Origin: an uncultured Paracoccaceae bacterium
Lineage (GTDB): Bacteria > Pseudomonadota > Alphaproteobacteria > Rhodobacterales > Rhodobacteraceae
NCBI GenBank assembly: GCA_951812305.1
Contig: CATOSB010000002.1
Coordinates: forward strand, 558,001-622,000
Reading direction: 5' to 3'
Length of the DNA stretch: 64,000 nucleotides
Shown: one piece after another, positions 42,137 through 51,537 of the stretch
How the letters are laid out: each line of letters opens with the position of its first letter
Numbering within the stretch: position 1 is the first letter of the stretch
Position numbers and translations under genes: made by a program
The notes under the pieces: generated by a model
Database searches by the model: none
The model's input: only the letters and a program-made list of their open reading frames with translations
What the model was told of the DNA's origin: nothing

Positions 42137-43107
42137 TAGCCATAAAAACCACCGAATCCGCCCTCAATCCCGAGATAAGCGGCAGCCGACGCAAGCTTGC
42201 CTTCAATAGCGGGTCGATTGAATTCCAGAACGGCCTGCATCACCACCGCATTGGTCGTTCCGTGATGCGTGTTGTGATTTGCGCCGATCGGGTGGCTGAT
42301 CGCGTGAATGGCGCCGAGGCCCTTCTGAAAGGCGGTGGCCCCCATCATGGCCGCAGACATCATGTTGGCGCGGGCAGCAAGGTCGTCGGGCGACTTATAG
42401 GCCGTCAAAAGGTTCTCTTTGACCAGCCGCATTCCTTCCAATGCGATGCCTTGGCTCATCGGGTGGTAATGCGGAGAGCAGAAAGCTTCCAGACAGTGGG
42501 CGAAGGCATCCATGCCGGTTCCCGCGGTGATCGTGGGCGGCATTCCCGTTGTCAGTTCCGGGTCACAGATGACAACCGATGGCAGAACCTTGGGGTGGAA
42601 GATGATCTTCTTTTCTTTGGTCGCCGTGTTCGTCAGTACGCTTGCACGCCCTACTTCTGACCCGGTGCCCGCGGTGGTCGGCACCGCCACGCTGGGATAG
42701 ATCACGTCGCTGTCCGCGCGGGTCCACCAGTCGCCGATATCCTCAAAATCCCAAACAGGCCGGGTTTGTCCGGCCATGAAAGCGATCATTTTGGCGAGGT
42801 CCAGACCGGAACCGCCACCAAACGCGACGACGCCGTCGTGGCCGCCCGCTTTGAATGTTGCGATCCCGGCTGCAAGGTTGTTCTCATTCGGGTTCGGATC
42901 GACATCCGCAAATACCGCACGCCCAAGCCCCGCCGATTGCATGACATCAAGCGTTTGGCTTGTGACCTGCAGTTTGGCAAGACCTCGGTCGGTAACCAAA
43001 AGGGGCATCGAAATTCCGGCCTCTGCGCAAGCCTCAGCGAGCTCAGCAACCCTTCCAGCACCGAAACGAATTGCTGTGGGATAGGACCAGTTCGCTGAAA
43101 TCGACAA
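42137..43107 (-). pseudogene. Iron-containing alcohol dehydrogenase, N-terminal part
   Basis: About 323 codons of a group III alcohol dehydrogenase, running to GGFGGFYGY, where the IS630 element begins. The NAD-binding motif is AFGGGSGLDLAK, and the metal ligands lie in GTGMDAFAHCLEAFCSPHY and GLGAIHAISHPIGANHNTHHG. A TTG at 43107 is the probable native start (AGGAGACG upstream). The insertion occurs about 60 residues before the native end, removing part of the C-terminal helical domain, so activity is unlikely. It is divergent from an SDR gene. Confidence 0.9.
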
Positions 43108-43281
43108 AACGACGTCTCCTGTCAGGATGGTTGCGCCGCCACGGAAGGCGACCGGGGTCTGATCGACGTTAAGATCACGAATTGACAAGTTGCAAGATGC
43201 GCTTGACGCCGATCCGTGCTTTCCATGTGGGCGCAGGTTGTTAAGTTCTGTCGACCGGATGAAAAGATTGGAGTGAATAAC

Positions 43282-44046
43282 GTGCGTATTGCGCTTACCG
43301 GAGCAGCAACCGGGATTGGAGCGGAAGTTGCCGCAAAGCTGACGGAGCGTGGGCATCACGTAACCGCATTCGACATCTCTGAGCCGTCCGGCGTGGACAA
43401 ATGGATCGCGGTGGATCTGAGCGACCCGGCCTCAATAAAATCCGCCTTGAGCGAAGCCGATGGGCCATTTGATGCGCTGATCAACAACGCGGGATTGCCG
43501 CCGCGTGACGGGATGGCAGAGCTGGTATTGCAGGTGAATTGGTATGGATTGACGACTTTCTTGGACGGAATGCTAAGCAAACTTAACGAGGGCGCGGCGA
43601 TTGTGAATACAGCTTCGCGGGCAGGCGCGTTTTGGCGCGACAATTTGGATGAAGTTAAGGCGCTGAGGGCGACAGCGCCCGCCGATCTTTCGAGCTTCAT
43701 CGAGGAGAGAAATATAGACGCCACTCGCGCCTATAACCTGTCAAAGGAAGCCGTGATCGTGATGACAATGGCGCGGGCGGAAGAGATGATCGCCCGAAAT
43801 CTGCGGATGAATTCCGTCAGCCCGGCGGCAGTGAGTACCGGCATTCTGGATGACTTCGTGAAGGCGTTTGGTGAAAAGGTTGCAAAGAACGTCGCGCGAG
43901 CAGGACGTCCGGGGATGCCGGGCGAGGTCGCCGATGCTGTTTGCTTTCTCGCGTTACCGGAAAGCAATTGGATCAAGGGTCAGGACATCGTGGTCGATGG
44001 CGGCATGGCCGCGATGGCGATGAGTGATTTGCTGGAACTTGGCTGA
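43282..44046 (+). CDS. SDR-family oxidoreductase
   Basis: A 254-residue short-chain dehydrogenase. The NAD(P) motif is TGAATGIGAEVA (about 6-17), the NAG motif is INNAGLPP, the catalytic Ser is in VNTASRAG and the YxxxK is AYNLSK (Tyr near 154). The C-terminus has NWIKGQDIVVDGGMA. The substrate is unknown (alcohol or ketone); it is divergent from the broken alcohol dehydrogenase and may share its pathway. The start is GTG at 43282 with GGAG about 8 bases upstream; longer frames to 43216 lack family similarity. Confidence 0.86.
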   Translation: MRIALTGAATGIGAEVAAKLTERGHHVTAFDISEPSGVDKWIAVDLSDPASIKSALSEADGPFDALINNAGLPPRDGMAELVLQVNWYGLTTFLDGMLSKLNEGAAIVNTASRAGAFWRDNLDEVKALRATAPADLSSFIEERNIDATRAYNLSKEAVIVMTMARAEEMIARNLRMNSVSPAAVSTGILDDFVKAFGEKVAKNVARAGRPGMPGEVADAVCFLALPESNWIKGQDIVVDGGMAAMAMSDLLELG

Positions 44047-44074
44047 AAGGCTGATGCCGGCGTCCGCGAGGTTG

Positions 44075-45034
44075 TCAGGCGGCAAGCCCTTTTGAACCGA
44101 TGGACAGAAACTTCTTCCGCCGATCCTTGACAAGCGCATCACGGGACTTCTTCGAAAGCTGGGTCAACAGTTTCGACAAGGATTTTCCAACAGCCTGAAC
44201 GCTTTCGTCGCGGGCGCGCTGCGCGCCGCCGATGGGTTCTTTGACAATGTCGTCAATCACGCCCAGCGACTTCAGGTCCTGTGCCGTCAGGCGAAGGGCT
44301 TCGGCCGCCTCGCGCATTTTTTCGGCGTCTTTCCAAAGAATCGAGGCACAACCTTCCGGTGAAATGACCGAATAGATCGAATGTTCAAGCATCACGACCT
44401 TGTTGGCAGTTGCGAACGCCACCGCGCCACCGGAACCGCCTTCGCCAATGATTACGGATATCACCGGCACGCCGACCTGCAGGCATTTCTCGGTTGATCG
44501 CGCGATGGCTTCTGACTGGCCGCGTTCCTCTGCGCCTTTTCCGGGATACGCACCGGGCGTGTCGACCAGAGAGATGATGGGCAGGTTGAAGCGGTCGGCA
44601 AGGTCCATTAGCCGGATGGCCTTACGATAGCCCTCGGGACGCGCCATGCCGAAATTACGTTCAATCCGGGTCTTGGTGTCGTTGCCCTTTTCATGGCCGA
44701 TTACCACGACCGGCACGTCATCGAGCCGCGCCAGCCCGCCCATAACCGCGTGGTCATCAGCGAAATTCCGGTCACCGGCCAGCGGGGTATAATCCGTGAA
44801 AAGCGCGTTGATATAGTCGCGGCAATGCGGACGGTCAGGGTGGCGCGCAACCTGACATTTTTGCCAGGGCGTCAGGGACCCATAGAGATCCTTCAACATG
44901 GCGCTGGCTTTCAGATCCAGCGCCTCTGCTTCCTTGGAAACGTCCATATCCTCGTTGGCGCGCGCCATCGCGCGCAATTCCTCGGCCTTGCCTTCGATTT
45001 CGGTCAGTGGTTTCTCGAATTCGAGGTAGTTCAT
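44075..45034 (-). CDS. accA: Acetyl-CoA carboxylase carboxyltransferase, alpha subunit
   Basis: A 319-residue subunit of acetyl-CoA carboxylase that, with AccD, transfers CO2 from biotin to acetyl-CoA to make malonyl-CoA for fatty acid synthesis. Family landmarks are [18 protein letters not shown] at the start, [42 protein letters not shown] and [19 protein letters not shown] (oxyanion-hole Gly-Gly pairs). The ATG at 45034 is the family start; the open frame to 45589 is an artefact across the divergent AraC gene. Confidence 0.96.
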   Translation of the reverse strand: MNYLEFEKPLTEIEGKAEELRAMARANEDMDVSKEAEALDLKASAMLKDLYGSLTPWQKCQVARHPDRPHCRDYINALFTDYTPLAGDRNFADDHAVMGGLARLDDVPVVVIGHEKGNDTKTRIERNFGMARPEGYRKAIRLMDLADRFNLPIISLVDTPGAYPGKGAEERGQSEAIARSTEKCLQVGVPVISVIIGEGGSGGAVAFATANKVVMLEHSIYSVISPEGCASILWKDAEKMREAAEALRLTAQDLKSLGVIDDIVKEPIGGAQRARDESVQAVGKSLSKLLTQLSKKSRDALVKDRRKKFLSIGSKGLAA

Positions 45035-45124
45035 TAAGTGCCTGGCTCCCGTGCGCCGCGTTTCGAAGGTATATGGCTGGTGCGCGCGACGGATGCAACT
45101 CGGCAAGATTTGTGAAATCGAGCC

Positions 45125-45997
45125 GTGCCAAAAGCGGATTGGAACAAACCGGATGGATGGCACAACTTGAGCTATGAACAACGCCTTTTGCGGGTGATCG
45201 AATATATGCACGCCAACCCGGGCGGTGATATGTCGCTCGATACCTTGGCTGATGTCGCCGCAATGTCGCGGTTTCACTGGCACCGGGTCTATCGCGCGGC
45301 AATGGGCGAAACCTGTGCTCAAACCGTAAAGCGGATCAGGCTTCACCAAGCCGCGGTCCGGCTGGTGCAGAGTGAAAAACAGGTCGCGGAAATTGCCGCT
45401 TCGGTCGGTTATCCGAACCTGCAAAGCTTTACCCGCGCCTTTTCGGACGCTTACGGCCTTCCACCGGCGAAGTTCCGCAAACTGAAAACCGTGCGCACCC
45501 GATTGGGGCCGCGATATAAAGGAGTAAACGTGATGTTTGACGTGGAGATTCGTGAAGAACCGGCCCGACGGCTTGCCGGGATACCGCATAAAGGCCCCTA
45601 CCCCGAAATTTCGCAGACTTTCGAGAAGTTAAGCGCAATTGTATCGTCTCGCGGGCTTTGGCAGGACGTGCGCGGAATGGTCGGCGTTTATTATGACGAT
45701 CCCGGAAGTGTGGCGGCGGACGAACTGCGCAGCTTCGCCGCTGTTGCGGTCACGGACAAAACAAAACTGGAGTCGCCGTTGGAAGAAATGCGGCTTCCGG
45801 CAGGGAAACACGCAGTCCTGCGCCTGAAAGGGCCGTATTCAGGGCTTGGCGAGGCCTATCAGCACCTCTACGGCACATGGTTGCCCTCTTCCGGCGAGAC
45901 ACCGGAAGACCGGCCAGCATTTGAGATGTACCTGAATTCGCCAATGGACACCGCGCCGGAAGAGTTGCTGACCGATATCACGGTGCCACTGAAATAA
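45125..45997 (+). CDS. AraC-family regulator with GyrI-like effector domain
   Basis: A 290-residue transcription factor. The N-terminal AraC HTH (about 15-115) shows two helix-turn-helices, [26 protein letters not shown] and [28 protein letters not shown]. Residues about 130-290 are a GyrI-like/SOUL-type small-molecule binding domain ([20 protein letters not shown], then [27 protein letters not shown]), as in SbmC and BmrR partners. The start is GTG at 45125. It is divergent from accA; the effector is unknown. Confidence 0.88.
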   Translation: MPKADWNKPDGWHNLSYEQRLLRVIEYMHANPGGDMSLDTLADVAAMSRFHWHRVYRAAMGETCAQTVKRIRLHQAAVRLVQSEKQVAEIAASVGYPNLQSFTRAFSDAYGLPPAKFRKLKTVRTRLGPRYKGVNVMFDVEIREEPARRLAGIPHKGPYPEISQTFEKLSAIVSSRGLWQDVRGMVGVYYDDPGSVAADELRSFAAVAVTDKTKLESPLEEMRLPAGKHAVLRLKGPYSGLGEAYQHLYGTWLPSSGETPEDRPAFEMYLNSPMDTAPEELLTDITVPLK

Positions 45998-46120
45998 GTT
46001 TCGAATTTGCATCGCAAATCCGATCAATGCGAGGGGTTGTCCTTGGTTGCGCCATTGGTTCCAGCAATCAATGGACGACGCCCCTCGCTCCCCCGGCATA
46101 TTTTCCGACGAGAAGAAGAC

Positions 46121-46819
46121 TCAGACAGAACGGGTTAGTGCGCCATCGACGCGAATGTTCTGGCCAGTGATGTAACCTGCGTCATCGCTGGCGAGATATG
46201 CGATTAGGGAGGACACCTCGTTTGCATGGCCATAGCGCCCCATCGGGATTCGGGCGCGGCGGTCGTCGGTTTCGGGCAAGCTGTCGATGAAACCGGGCAG
46301 GACGTTGTTCATGCGGATGTTGTCGGCTGCGTGTTTGTCGGCGAAGAGCTTGGCGAAGCTGGCGAGGCCCGCGCGGAAGATTCCCGAGGTAGGGAACAGC
46401 GGGTCGGGTTCGAAAGCAGCGAAAGTCGAGATGTTGATGATCGTGCCGCCGCCCTGTTCGGCCATAACAGGCGCTACAATGCGGGTCGGGCGGATGACGT
46501 TCATCAGGTAAACATCCATACCCTTGTGGTAATCCTCATCCGTCATCTCAAGAATGTCGCCCTTTGGACCATGGCCTGCGGAATTCACCAGCACATCAAC
46601 GCGGCCCCATTTGGCCATTGCCTTGTCGACCAGCGCCTGATGATCGGCGACCTCAAGGTTCGATCCGGTGTGTCCGATGCCACCCAGTTCCTCAGCCAGA
46701 GCTTCGCCCTTGCCGGACGACGACAGGATCGCGACTTCGAAACCATCAGCATTAAGGCGGCGGGCGGCATCTGCGCCCATGCCGGACCCGCCGGCGGTGA
46801 TCAGGGCAACTTTGGTCAT
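46121..46819 (-). CDS. SDR-family protein with altered catalytic motif
   Basis: A 232-residue Rossmann protein of the SDR superfamily. The NAD(P) motif TAGGSGMGADAARRL (about 8-22) and NSAGHGP are present, and the C-terminus ends in a typical DAGYITGQNIRVDGALTRS. Where the catalytic Y-x3-K should be, the sequence is FPTSGIFRAGLASF, giving Ser and Arg in those positions. Such subgroups exist in roseobacters, and it may use a different mechanism or have a non-enzymatic role. It starts 3 bases after aspS ends and is probably cotranscribed. Confidence 0.8.
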   Translation of the reverse strand: MTKVALITAGGSGMGADAARRLNADGFEVAILSSSGKGEALAEELGGIGHTGSNLEVADHQALVDKAMAKWGRVDVLVNSAGHGPKGDILEMTDEDYHKGMDVYLMNVIRPTRIVAPVMAEQGGGTIINISTFAAFEPDPLFPTSGIFRAGLASFAKLFADKHAADNIRMNNVLPGFIDSLPETDDRRARIPMGRYGHANEVSSLIAYLASDDAGYITGQNIRVDGALTRSV

Positions 46820-46822
46820 TGT

Positions 46823-48682
46823 TTATTCCTCTCGCGGCAAAACTCGCAGGCCGAGTTCCATCAACTGTTCTGCGGTGGGTTCACTGGGCGCGTCCATCAT
46901 CAGGTCTTCGGCGCGCTGGTTCATCGGGAACAGGATGACCTCGCGGATGTTGTCCTGATCCGCCAAAAGCATAACGATGCGGTCAATACCGGCGGCACAG
47001 CCGCCATGGGGCGGGGCGCCATAGGTGAAGGCGTTGACCATGCCACCGAAGCGTTTTTCGACCTCATCCTTGCCATATCCAGCGATCTCAAACGCCTTGA
47101 ACATGATCTCGGGCTTGTGGTTCCGGATCGCGCCGCTGACCAGTTCATAACCGTTGCAGGCGAGGTCGTATTGATAGCCCAGCACGTCCAGAGGATCGCC
47201 GTTCAGCGCGTCCATGCCGCCCTGGGGCATCGAAAACGGGTTATGTTCGAAATCGACACGGCCGGTTTCTTCGTCCTTCTCGTAGATCGGGAAATCGACG
47301 ATCCAGGCGAAGGCGAAACGGTCCTTGTCGGTCAGGTTCAGTTCCGTGCCGATTGCGTCGCGGGCCAAACCGGCGACACGTTCGAACGCGTCCGGTTTGC
47401 CACCCAAGAAGAACGCCGCGTCTCCGACGTCGAGGCCGAGTTGTTCGCGGATTGCCTCGGTGCGTTCGGGGCCGATGTTTTTGGCGAGCGGGCCAGCAGC
47501 TTCGTTGCCCAGAACGATCTCGCCCGCTTTGATTTTGGCGTTAACGTCTTTGACGGAAATCCCTTGCTCTTGCGCAATGGAATCCGCGGATTGTTTGCGC
47601 CAGAAGATGTATCCCATGCCCGGCAGGCCTTCTTTCTGAGCGAAGGCGTTCATGCGGTCGCAGAACTTGCGGCTGCCGCCCGTCGGCGCAGGGATGGCGC
47701 GGATTTCGGTGCCTTCGTGTTCCAACAGCTTGGCGAAGATTGCAAAGCCGGAGCCGCGGAAATGGTCGGAGCAATCCTGCATCTTGATCGGGTTGCGCAG
47801 GTCGGGCTTGTCGGTTCCATACCACAGCGCGGCGTCGCGATAGGAAATTTGTGGCCAGTCGGCGGCGGCGTCGACGCGGCGGCCTTGCCCGAATTCCTCA
47901 AACACCCCCGCGATGACGGGGGAGACGGTGTCGAACACATCCTGCTGGGTGACGAAGGACATTTCCATGTCGAGCTGATAGAAATCGGTCGGCGAACGGT
48001 CGGCACGGGGATCTTCATCGCGGAAACACGGCGCGATCTGGAAATACTTGTCAAAGCCTGACACCATCAGCAACTGTTTGAACTGCTGCGGGGCCTGCGG
48101 CAGGGCATAGAACTTGCCGGGATGCAGGCGGGAGGGCACAAGGAAGTCGCGCGCGCCCTCTGGCGACGATGCGGTGATGATCGGCGTCTGGTATTCGCGG
48201 AAATCCAAATCCCACATGCGCTTGCGAATGGATGCCACCACGTCAGAGCGCAGCTTCATGTTGTTTTGCATCGCTTCGCGTCGCAGATCGAGGAAGCGAT
48301 AACGCAGGCGCGTTTCCTCGGGGTATTCCTGATCCCCAAACACAATCAGTGGCAGTTCCGGCGCGTCACCCAGAACTTCCATGTCGCGGATGAACACCTC
48401 GACCTCACCGGTCGGGATCTTGTCGTTCACAAGGCTTTCGTCGCGCGCCTTCACGTTACCGTCGATGCGGATGCACCACTCGCTGCGCACATTCTCGACC
48501 TCCGCAAAGACCGGGCTGTCGGGATCACACAACACCTGCGTCACGCCAAAATGGTCACGCAAATCGATGAACAGAACGCCGCCGTGATCGCGCACGCGAT
48601 GCACCCAACCGGACAGACGGACGGTGTCGCCCACATTGCCTTTGCGCAAATCCGCGCAGGTGTGGCTGCGATAGGGATGCAT
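46823..48682 (-). CDS. aspS: Aspartyl-tRNA synthetase
   Basis: A 619-residue class IIb synthetase charging tRNA-Asp (in many alphaproteobacteria also tRNA-Asn). An OB-fold anticodon-binding domain (about 1-130, [23 protein letters not shown]) is followed by the catalytic core: motif 2 [24 protein letters not shown], the bacterial GAD insertion (about 300-430), and motif 3 [13 protein letters not shown] near the end. The start ATG at 48682 gives [13 protein letters not shown], the usual opening. The long frame on the opposite strand (46226-48061) is a shadow. Confidence 0.96.
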   Translation of the reverse strand: MHPYRSHTCADLRKGNVGDTVRLSGWVHRVRDHGGVLFIDLRDHFGVTQVLCDPDSPVFAEVENVRSEWCIRIDGNVKARDESLVNDKIPTGEVEVFIRDMEVLGDAPELPLIVFGDQEYPEETRLRYRFLDLRREAMQNNMKLRSDVVASIRKRMWDLDFREYQTPIITASSPEGARDFLVPSRLHPGKFYALPQAPQQFKQLLMVSGFDKYFQIAPCFRDEDPRADRSPTDFYQLDMEMSFVTQQDVFDTVSPVIAGVFEEFGQGRRVDAAADWPQISYRDAALWYGTDKPDLRNPIKMQDCSDHFRGSGFAIFAKLLEHEGTEIRAIPAPTGGSRKFCDRMNAFAQKEGLPGMGYIFWRKQSADSIAQEQGISVKDVNAKIKAGEIVLGNEAAGPLAKNIGPERTEAIREQLGLDVGDAAFFLGGKPDAFERVAGLARDAIGTELNLTDKDRFAFAWIVDFPIYEKDEETGRVDFEHNPFSMPQGGMDALNGDPLDVLGYQYDLACNGYELVSGAIRNHKPEIMFKAFEIAGYGKDEVEKRFGGMVNAFTYGAPPHGGCAAGIDRIVMLLADQDNIREVILFPMNQRAEDLMMDAPSEPTAEQLMELGLRVLPREE

Positions 48683-48914
48683 CGGTAGTTCCTTTTTCTC
48701 GACGGTCCGGGCGGATACACCCTGCCCGCGTCGCGAAGTCAAGCGTGGGTGGTATCAGGCGAGTTTTCACTGACAATTCGCCTTTTGAGCGCAGAAACTG
48801 GACAAAACCGCGACATTTTGGCAAGTAATAGTCATTGTTTACATTGATTTGCCACTAACAAACGGGAAAAATACCGAACGGGCAAATTGGAAAAGGGATC
48901 TTACGGGGGGACCA

Positions 48915-50159
48915 ATGTGGGAATCTTTGTTTGACCGGATGATGCGCACCGTCCTGAAGGACGGGAACTGGCGCCTCACCTTTCCGGACGGTCAGGAAAG
49001 GAACTATGGCGACGGCACGGGTGACTTGGTCGGTGTTACATTTCACGATCAAAAGACTCTGCGCCAGATCCTGATCAATCCAGAGCTATACGCCGGCGAA
49101 GCCTATATGAATGGCAAAATGACGGTCGATGATGACGATCTGCGCCGGTTTCTGGCTGCGTTGTTGCGCAACATCGGGTCAAACAACCTGACGGGATGGC
49201 AAAAAATGCTGTCCAAATACCGGTTGTTCAAGCGACGGTTAAGTCAGATGAATCGGGTCGGAATTGCCCAGCGCAACGTGGCACATCACTATGATTTGTC
49301 CGGTGAGATGTACGATCTGTTTCTTGACACCGACAAACAGTACAGCTGCGCGTACTTCAAAGCGCCGGACGACACGCTGGAACAGGCGCAGGAGCAAAAG
49401 AAGGAACATATTGCGCGCAAGCTGAATATCGAGCCGGGGACGCGGGTTCTGGATATCGGCTGTGGCTGGGGCGGTATGGCGCTGACATTGGCGCGGGATT
49501 TCGGGGCGCATGTGGTCGGCGTGACGCTGTCGGAGGAACAGCACAAAGTCGCGCAGGCGCGCGCCAAGGCGGAAGGGTTGCAAGACCGTGTGGAATTCCG
49601 TCTGCAGGATTACCGCGAGGTGCCGGAAACTTTCGACCGGATCGTCAGCGTGGGCATGTTCGAGCATGTGGGCGTGCCGCATTACGAAGAATATTTCGGC
49701 CATATCCGCGACAAACTGAATGAGGGCGGCGTTGCGCTGGTCCATACGATCGGCCGGGTAACGCCACCGGGTTTCACCAATCCTTGGGTTTTGAAGTACA
49801 TATTTCCCGGCGGTTACATTCCGTCGATGTCAGAATGCCTGGTGCCAATAGAAAACCAAAGGCTGTATCCGACCGATATCGAAATCTGGCGCCTGCATTA
49901 TGCGGAAACGCTTCGTCACTGGCACGAAAGGTTCATGGCGAACCGCGACCGGGTGAAAGCACTTTATGACGAGAAATTCTGCTTGATGTGGCGTTGGTAT
50001 CTTGCGTCCTGTGAAATGACCTTTCGCTATAACCGGCAATGCGTGTTCCAGTTTCAACTCACGAAGAAACAGGAATCCGTGCCTCTGACGCGCGATTACC
50101 TGTATCGCGAACCTGCGGAGGCAAAAACGAGGCACAAAAAGGTTCACGCGGCAGAGTAA
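48915..50159 (+). CDS. Cyclopropane-fatty-acyl-phospholipid synthase family protein
   Basis: A 414-residue SAM-dependent methyltransferase of the CFA/mycolic acid synthase family, which adds a methylene group to unsaturated acyl chains of membrane lipids. An N-terminal lipid-binding part (about 1-125) is followed by QRNVAHHYDLSGEMYDLFLD, YSCAYF, motif I RVLDIGCGWGGMAL (about 178-191) and FEHVGVPHYEEYF. The C-terminus has DREKVKALYDEKFCLMWRWYLASCE-like elements typical of CFA. The ATG at 48915 follows a GGGGG run at 5-10 bases. Confidence 0.92.
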   Translation: MWESLFDRMMRTVLKDGNWRLTFPDGQERNYGDGTGDLVGVTFHDQKTLRQILINPELYAGEAYMNGKMTVDDDDLRRFLAALLRNIGSNNLTGWQKMLSKYRLFKRRLSQMNRVGIAQRNVAHHYDLSGEMYDLFLDTDKQYSCAYFKAPDDTLEQAQEQKKEHIARKLNIEPGTRVLDIGCGWGGMALTLARDFGAHVVGVTLSEEQHKVAQARAKAEGLQDRVEFRLQDYREVPETFDRIVSVGMFEHVGVPHYEEYFGHIRDKLNEGGVALVHTIGRVTPPGFTNPWVLKYIFPGGYIPSMSECLVPIENQRLYPTDIEIWRLHYAETLRHWHERFMANRDRVKALYDEKFCLMWRWYLASCEMTFRYNRQCVFQFQLTKKQESVPLTRDYLYREPAEAKTRHKKVHAAE

Positions 50160-50220
50160 ATCGCCATAAATCCGCCCAATTCCCCTGTTAGCCAGCGGGT
50201 CAAAACAGGGGCAGACAGGC

Positions 50221-51474
50221 ATGGCGACAAGCGCAGATATCCAAGCGCCTTCCACGCGGTATGACCGAAATGCGGTTTTGGCCGTCATGGTGCTGGCCGC
50301 GTTTGGTGCGTTTCTGGTTGGTCACCTCTGGGATCGCTTCCCCACTGATTTCTCCGCACTTTTCATGGCGGCCCATTTCTATGGGCTTGGCGAGTTTGGC
50401 CTGATTTACGACGCACCAGTTGGGTTTTTCGGCAATTCACCGCCGTTGTGGAATCCATATCTGCCGGTGCTGGGGCTAGAGGGCCAGCCGGTTGTGCCGT
50501 ATGTCTATCCGCCACTTTGGGCGGCACTATTGTCGCCATTCGTCGATGGGGTTGATGCGTGGACCGTGTTCCGCGTTGCCGCAATGATCAAGGTTGCCGC
50601 GCTGATGGGATCGGTTCTTGTCGCGTGGCGGATGTGCCAGAGCTTTGGCGTAGCGCTTTGGGTTTGGGTTGCGGTTTCGATTGCACTTCTGGCGTCGTCA
50701 ACCGTGACGCTGACAGCGCTTTATTATTTGCAGCCTCAGATCATCGTGACGTTCATCACTCTGTTGGCATTTGAACGCTATGCGCATGGGGCGTCGCGAA
50801 TGGCAGGCATTCTTTTGGCCATTGCGGCGGCGATGAAGATCGCACCGGCAGGTCTGGTTCTGATCTTCCTTCTGGACCGCGACTGGCGGGCGTTTGGCGC
50901 GTTCGTTGTCGCGGGTATTGGTCTGGCTGTTCTGAGCTTCGGCATTGCCGGTATCGACCTCAACCTCGCCTTCCTCGACGCGATGGCTGCCGCCTCGGCG
51001 GGCACGCTGATCACTTCGATCAATTTTTCCATCACGACGCTGATCTATGGCCTGACGCAGGATATCGACTGGTCCGCACGCAACATCATCATCGACCCGC
51101 CGTTGTGGATTGGCCTTGTGACGAAAGCCATTGGGGTGGCAGGTCTTTTGTGGGCTGTTGTCGCAACCCGAGGATTCGAGCGGTCACAACGCATCGCCTT
51201 GCGCGTCATACTATTCGGGTTGCTGATGAACATGTTCGGCCCGCTTGGCTGGGCGCATTACTTCCTGTTGCAATTGTTGCTGCTGCCCGCGCTTCTGACG
51301 TTGTTGCCGCGCGTGGCTGGCGGCGTGACAATCGCCTTTACCGGCTTGCTCACCAGTTGGGCTGCATTGATGGTCATGCGCACGTGGTTGCCGGGTGATT
51401 TCCCGGTCGCGATGGTCTTTACATCTGCCTTTATTGTGCTTTTTCTGGTGACCTTGCGAAAGGCGCGCCCTTAG
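50221..51474 (+). CDS. Glycosyltransferase family 87-like membrane protein
   Basis: A 417-residue integral membrane protein with about ten hydrophobic segments, of the GT87/DUF2029 type that uses polyprenyl-phosphate sugars on the periplasmic side. A conserved early Asp/Tyr region (SALFMAAHFYGLGEFGLIYDAP) and a loop PYVYPPLWAALLSP with acidic residues match the GT-C layout. The sugar and acceptor are unknown. The gene lies 61 bases after the CFA gene on the same strand and ahead of carB. Confidence 0.82.
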   Translation: MATSADIQAPSTRYDRNAVLAVMVLAAFGAFLVGHLWDRFPTDFSALFMAAHFYGLGEFGLIYDAPVGFFGNSPPLWNPYLPVLGLEGQPVVPYVYPPLWAALLSPFVDGVDAWTVFRVAAMIKVAALMGSVLVAWRMCQSFGVALWVWVAVSIALLASSTVTLTALYYLQPQIIVTFITLLAFERYAHGASRMAGILLAIAAAMKIAPAGLVLIFLLDRDWRAFGAFVVAGIGLAVLSFGIAGIDLNLAFLDAMAAASAGTLITSINFSITTLIYGLTQDIDWSARNIIIDPPLWIGLVTKAIGVAGLLWAVVATRGFERSQRIALRVILFGLLMNMFGPLGWAHYFLLQLLLLPALLTLLPRVAGGVTIAFTGLLTSWAALMVMRTWLPGDFPVAMVFTSAFIVLFLVTLRKARP

Positions 51475-51537
51475 CCCTTGCACATGGGTGACGCACACGT
51501 ATAACCCCGACAATTTGCTTGCCCGGGGTTCGCTGCC

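Noticed and set aside
44075..45589. A 504-codon version of accA
   Set aside because: The extra N-terminus runs antisense to the AraC-type gene; the AccA start [10 protein letters not shown] is at 45034.
46226..48061. A 611-codon frame on the plus strand opposite aspS
   Set aside because: AspRS on the other strand is complete and clearly recognisable; the long frame is a shadow and overlaps two genes.
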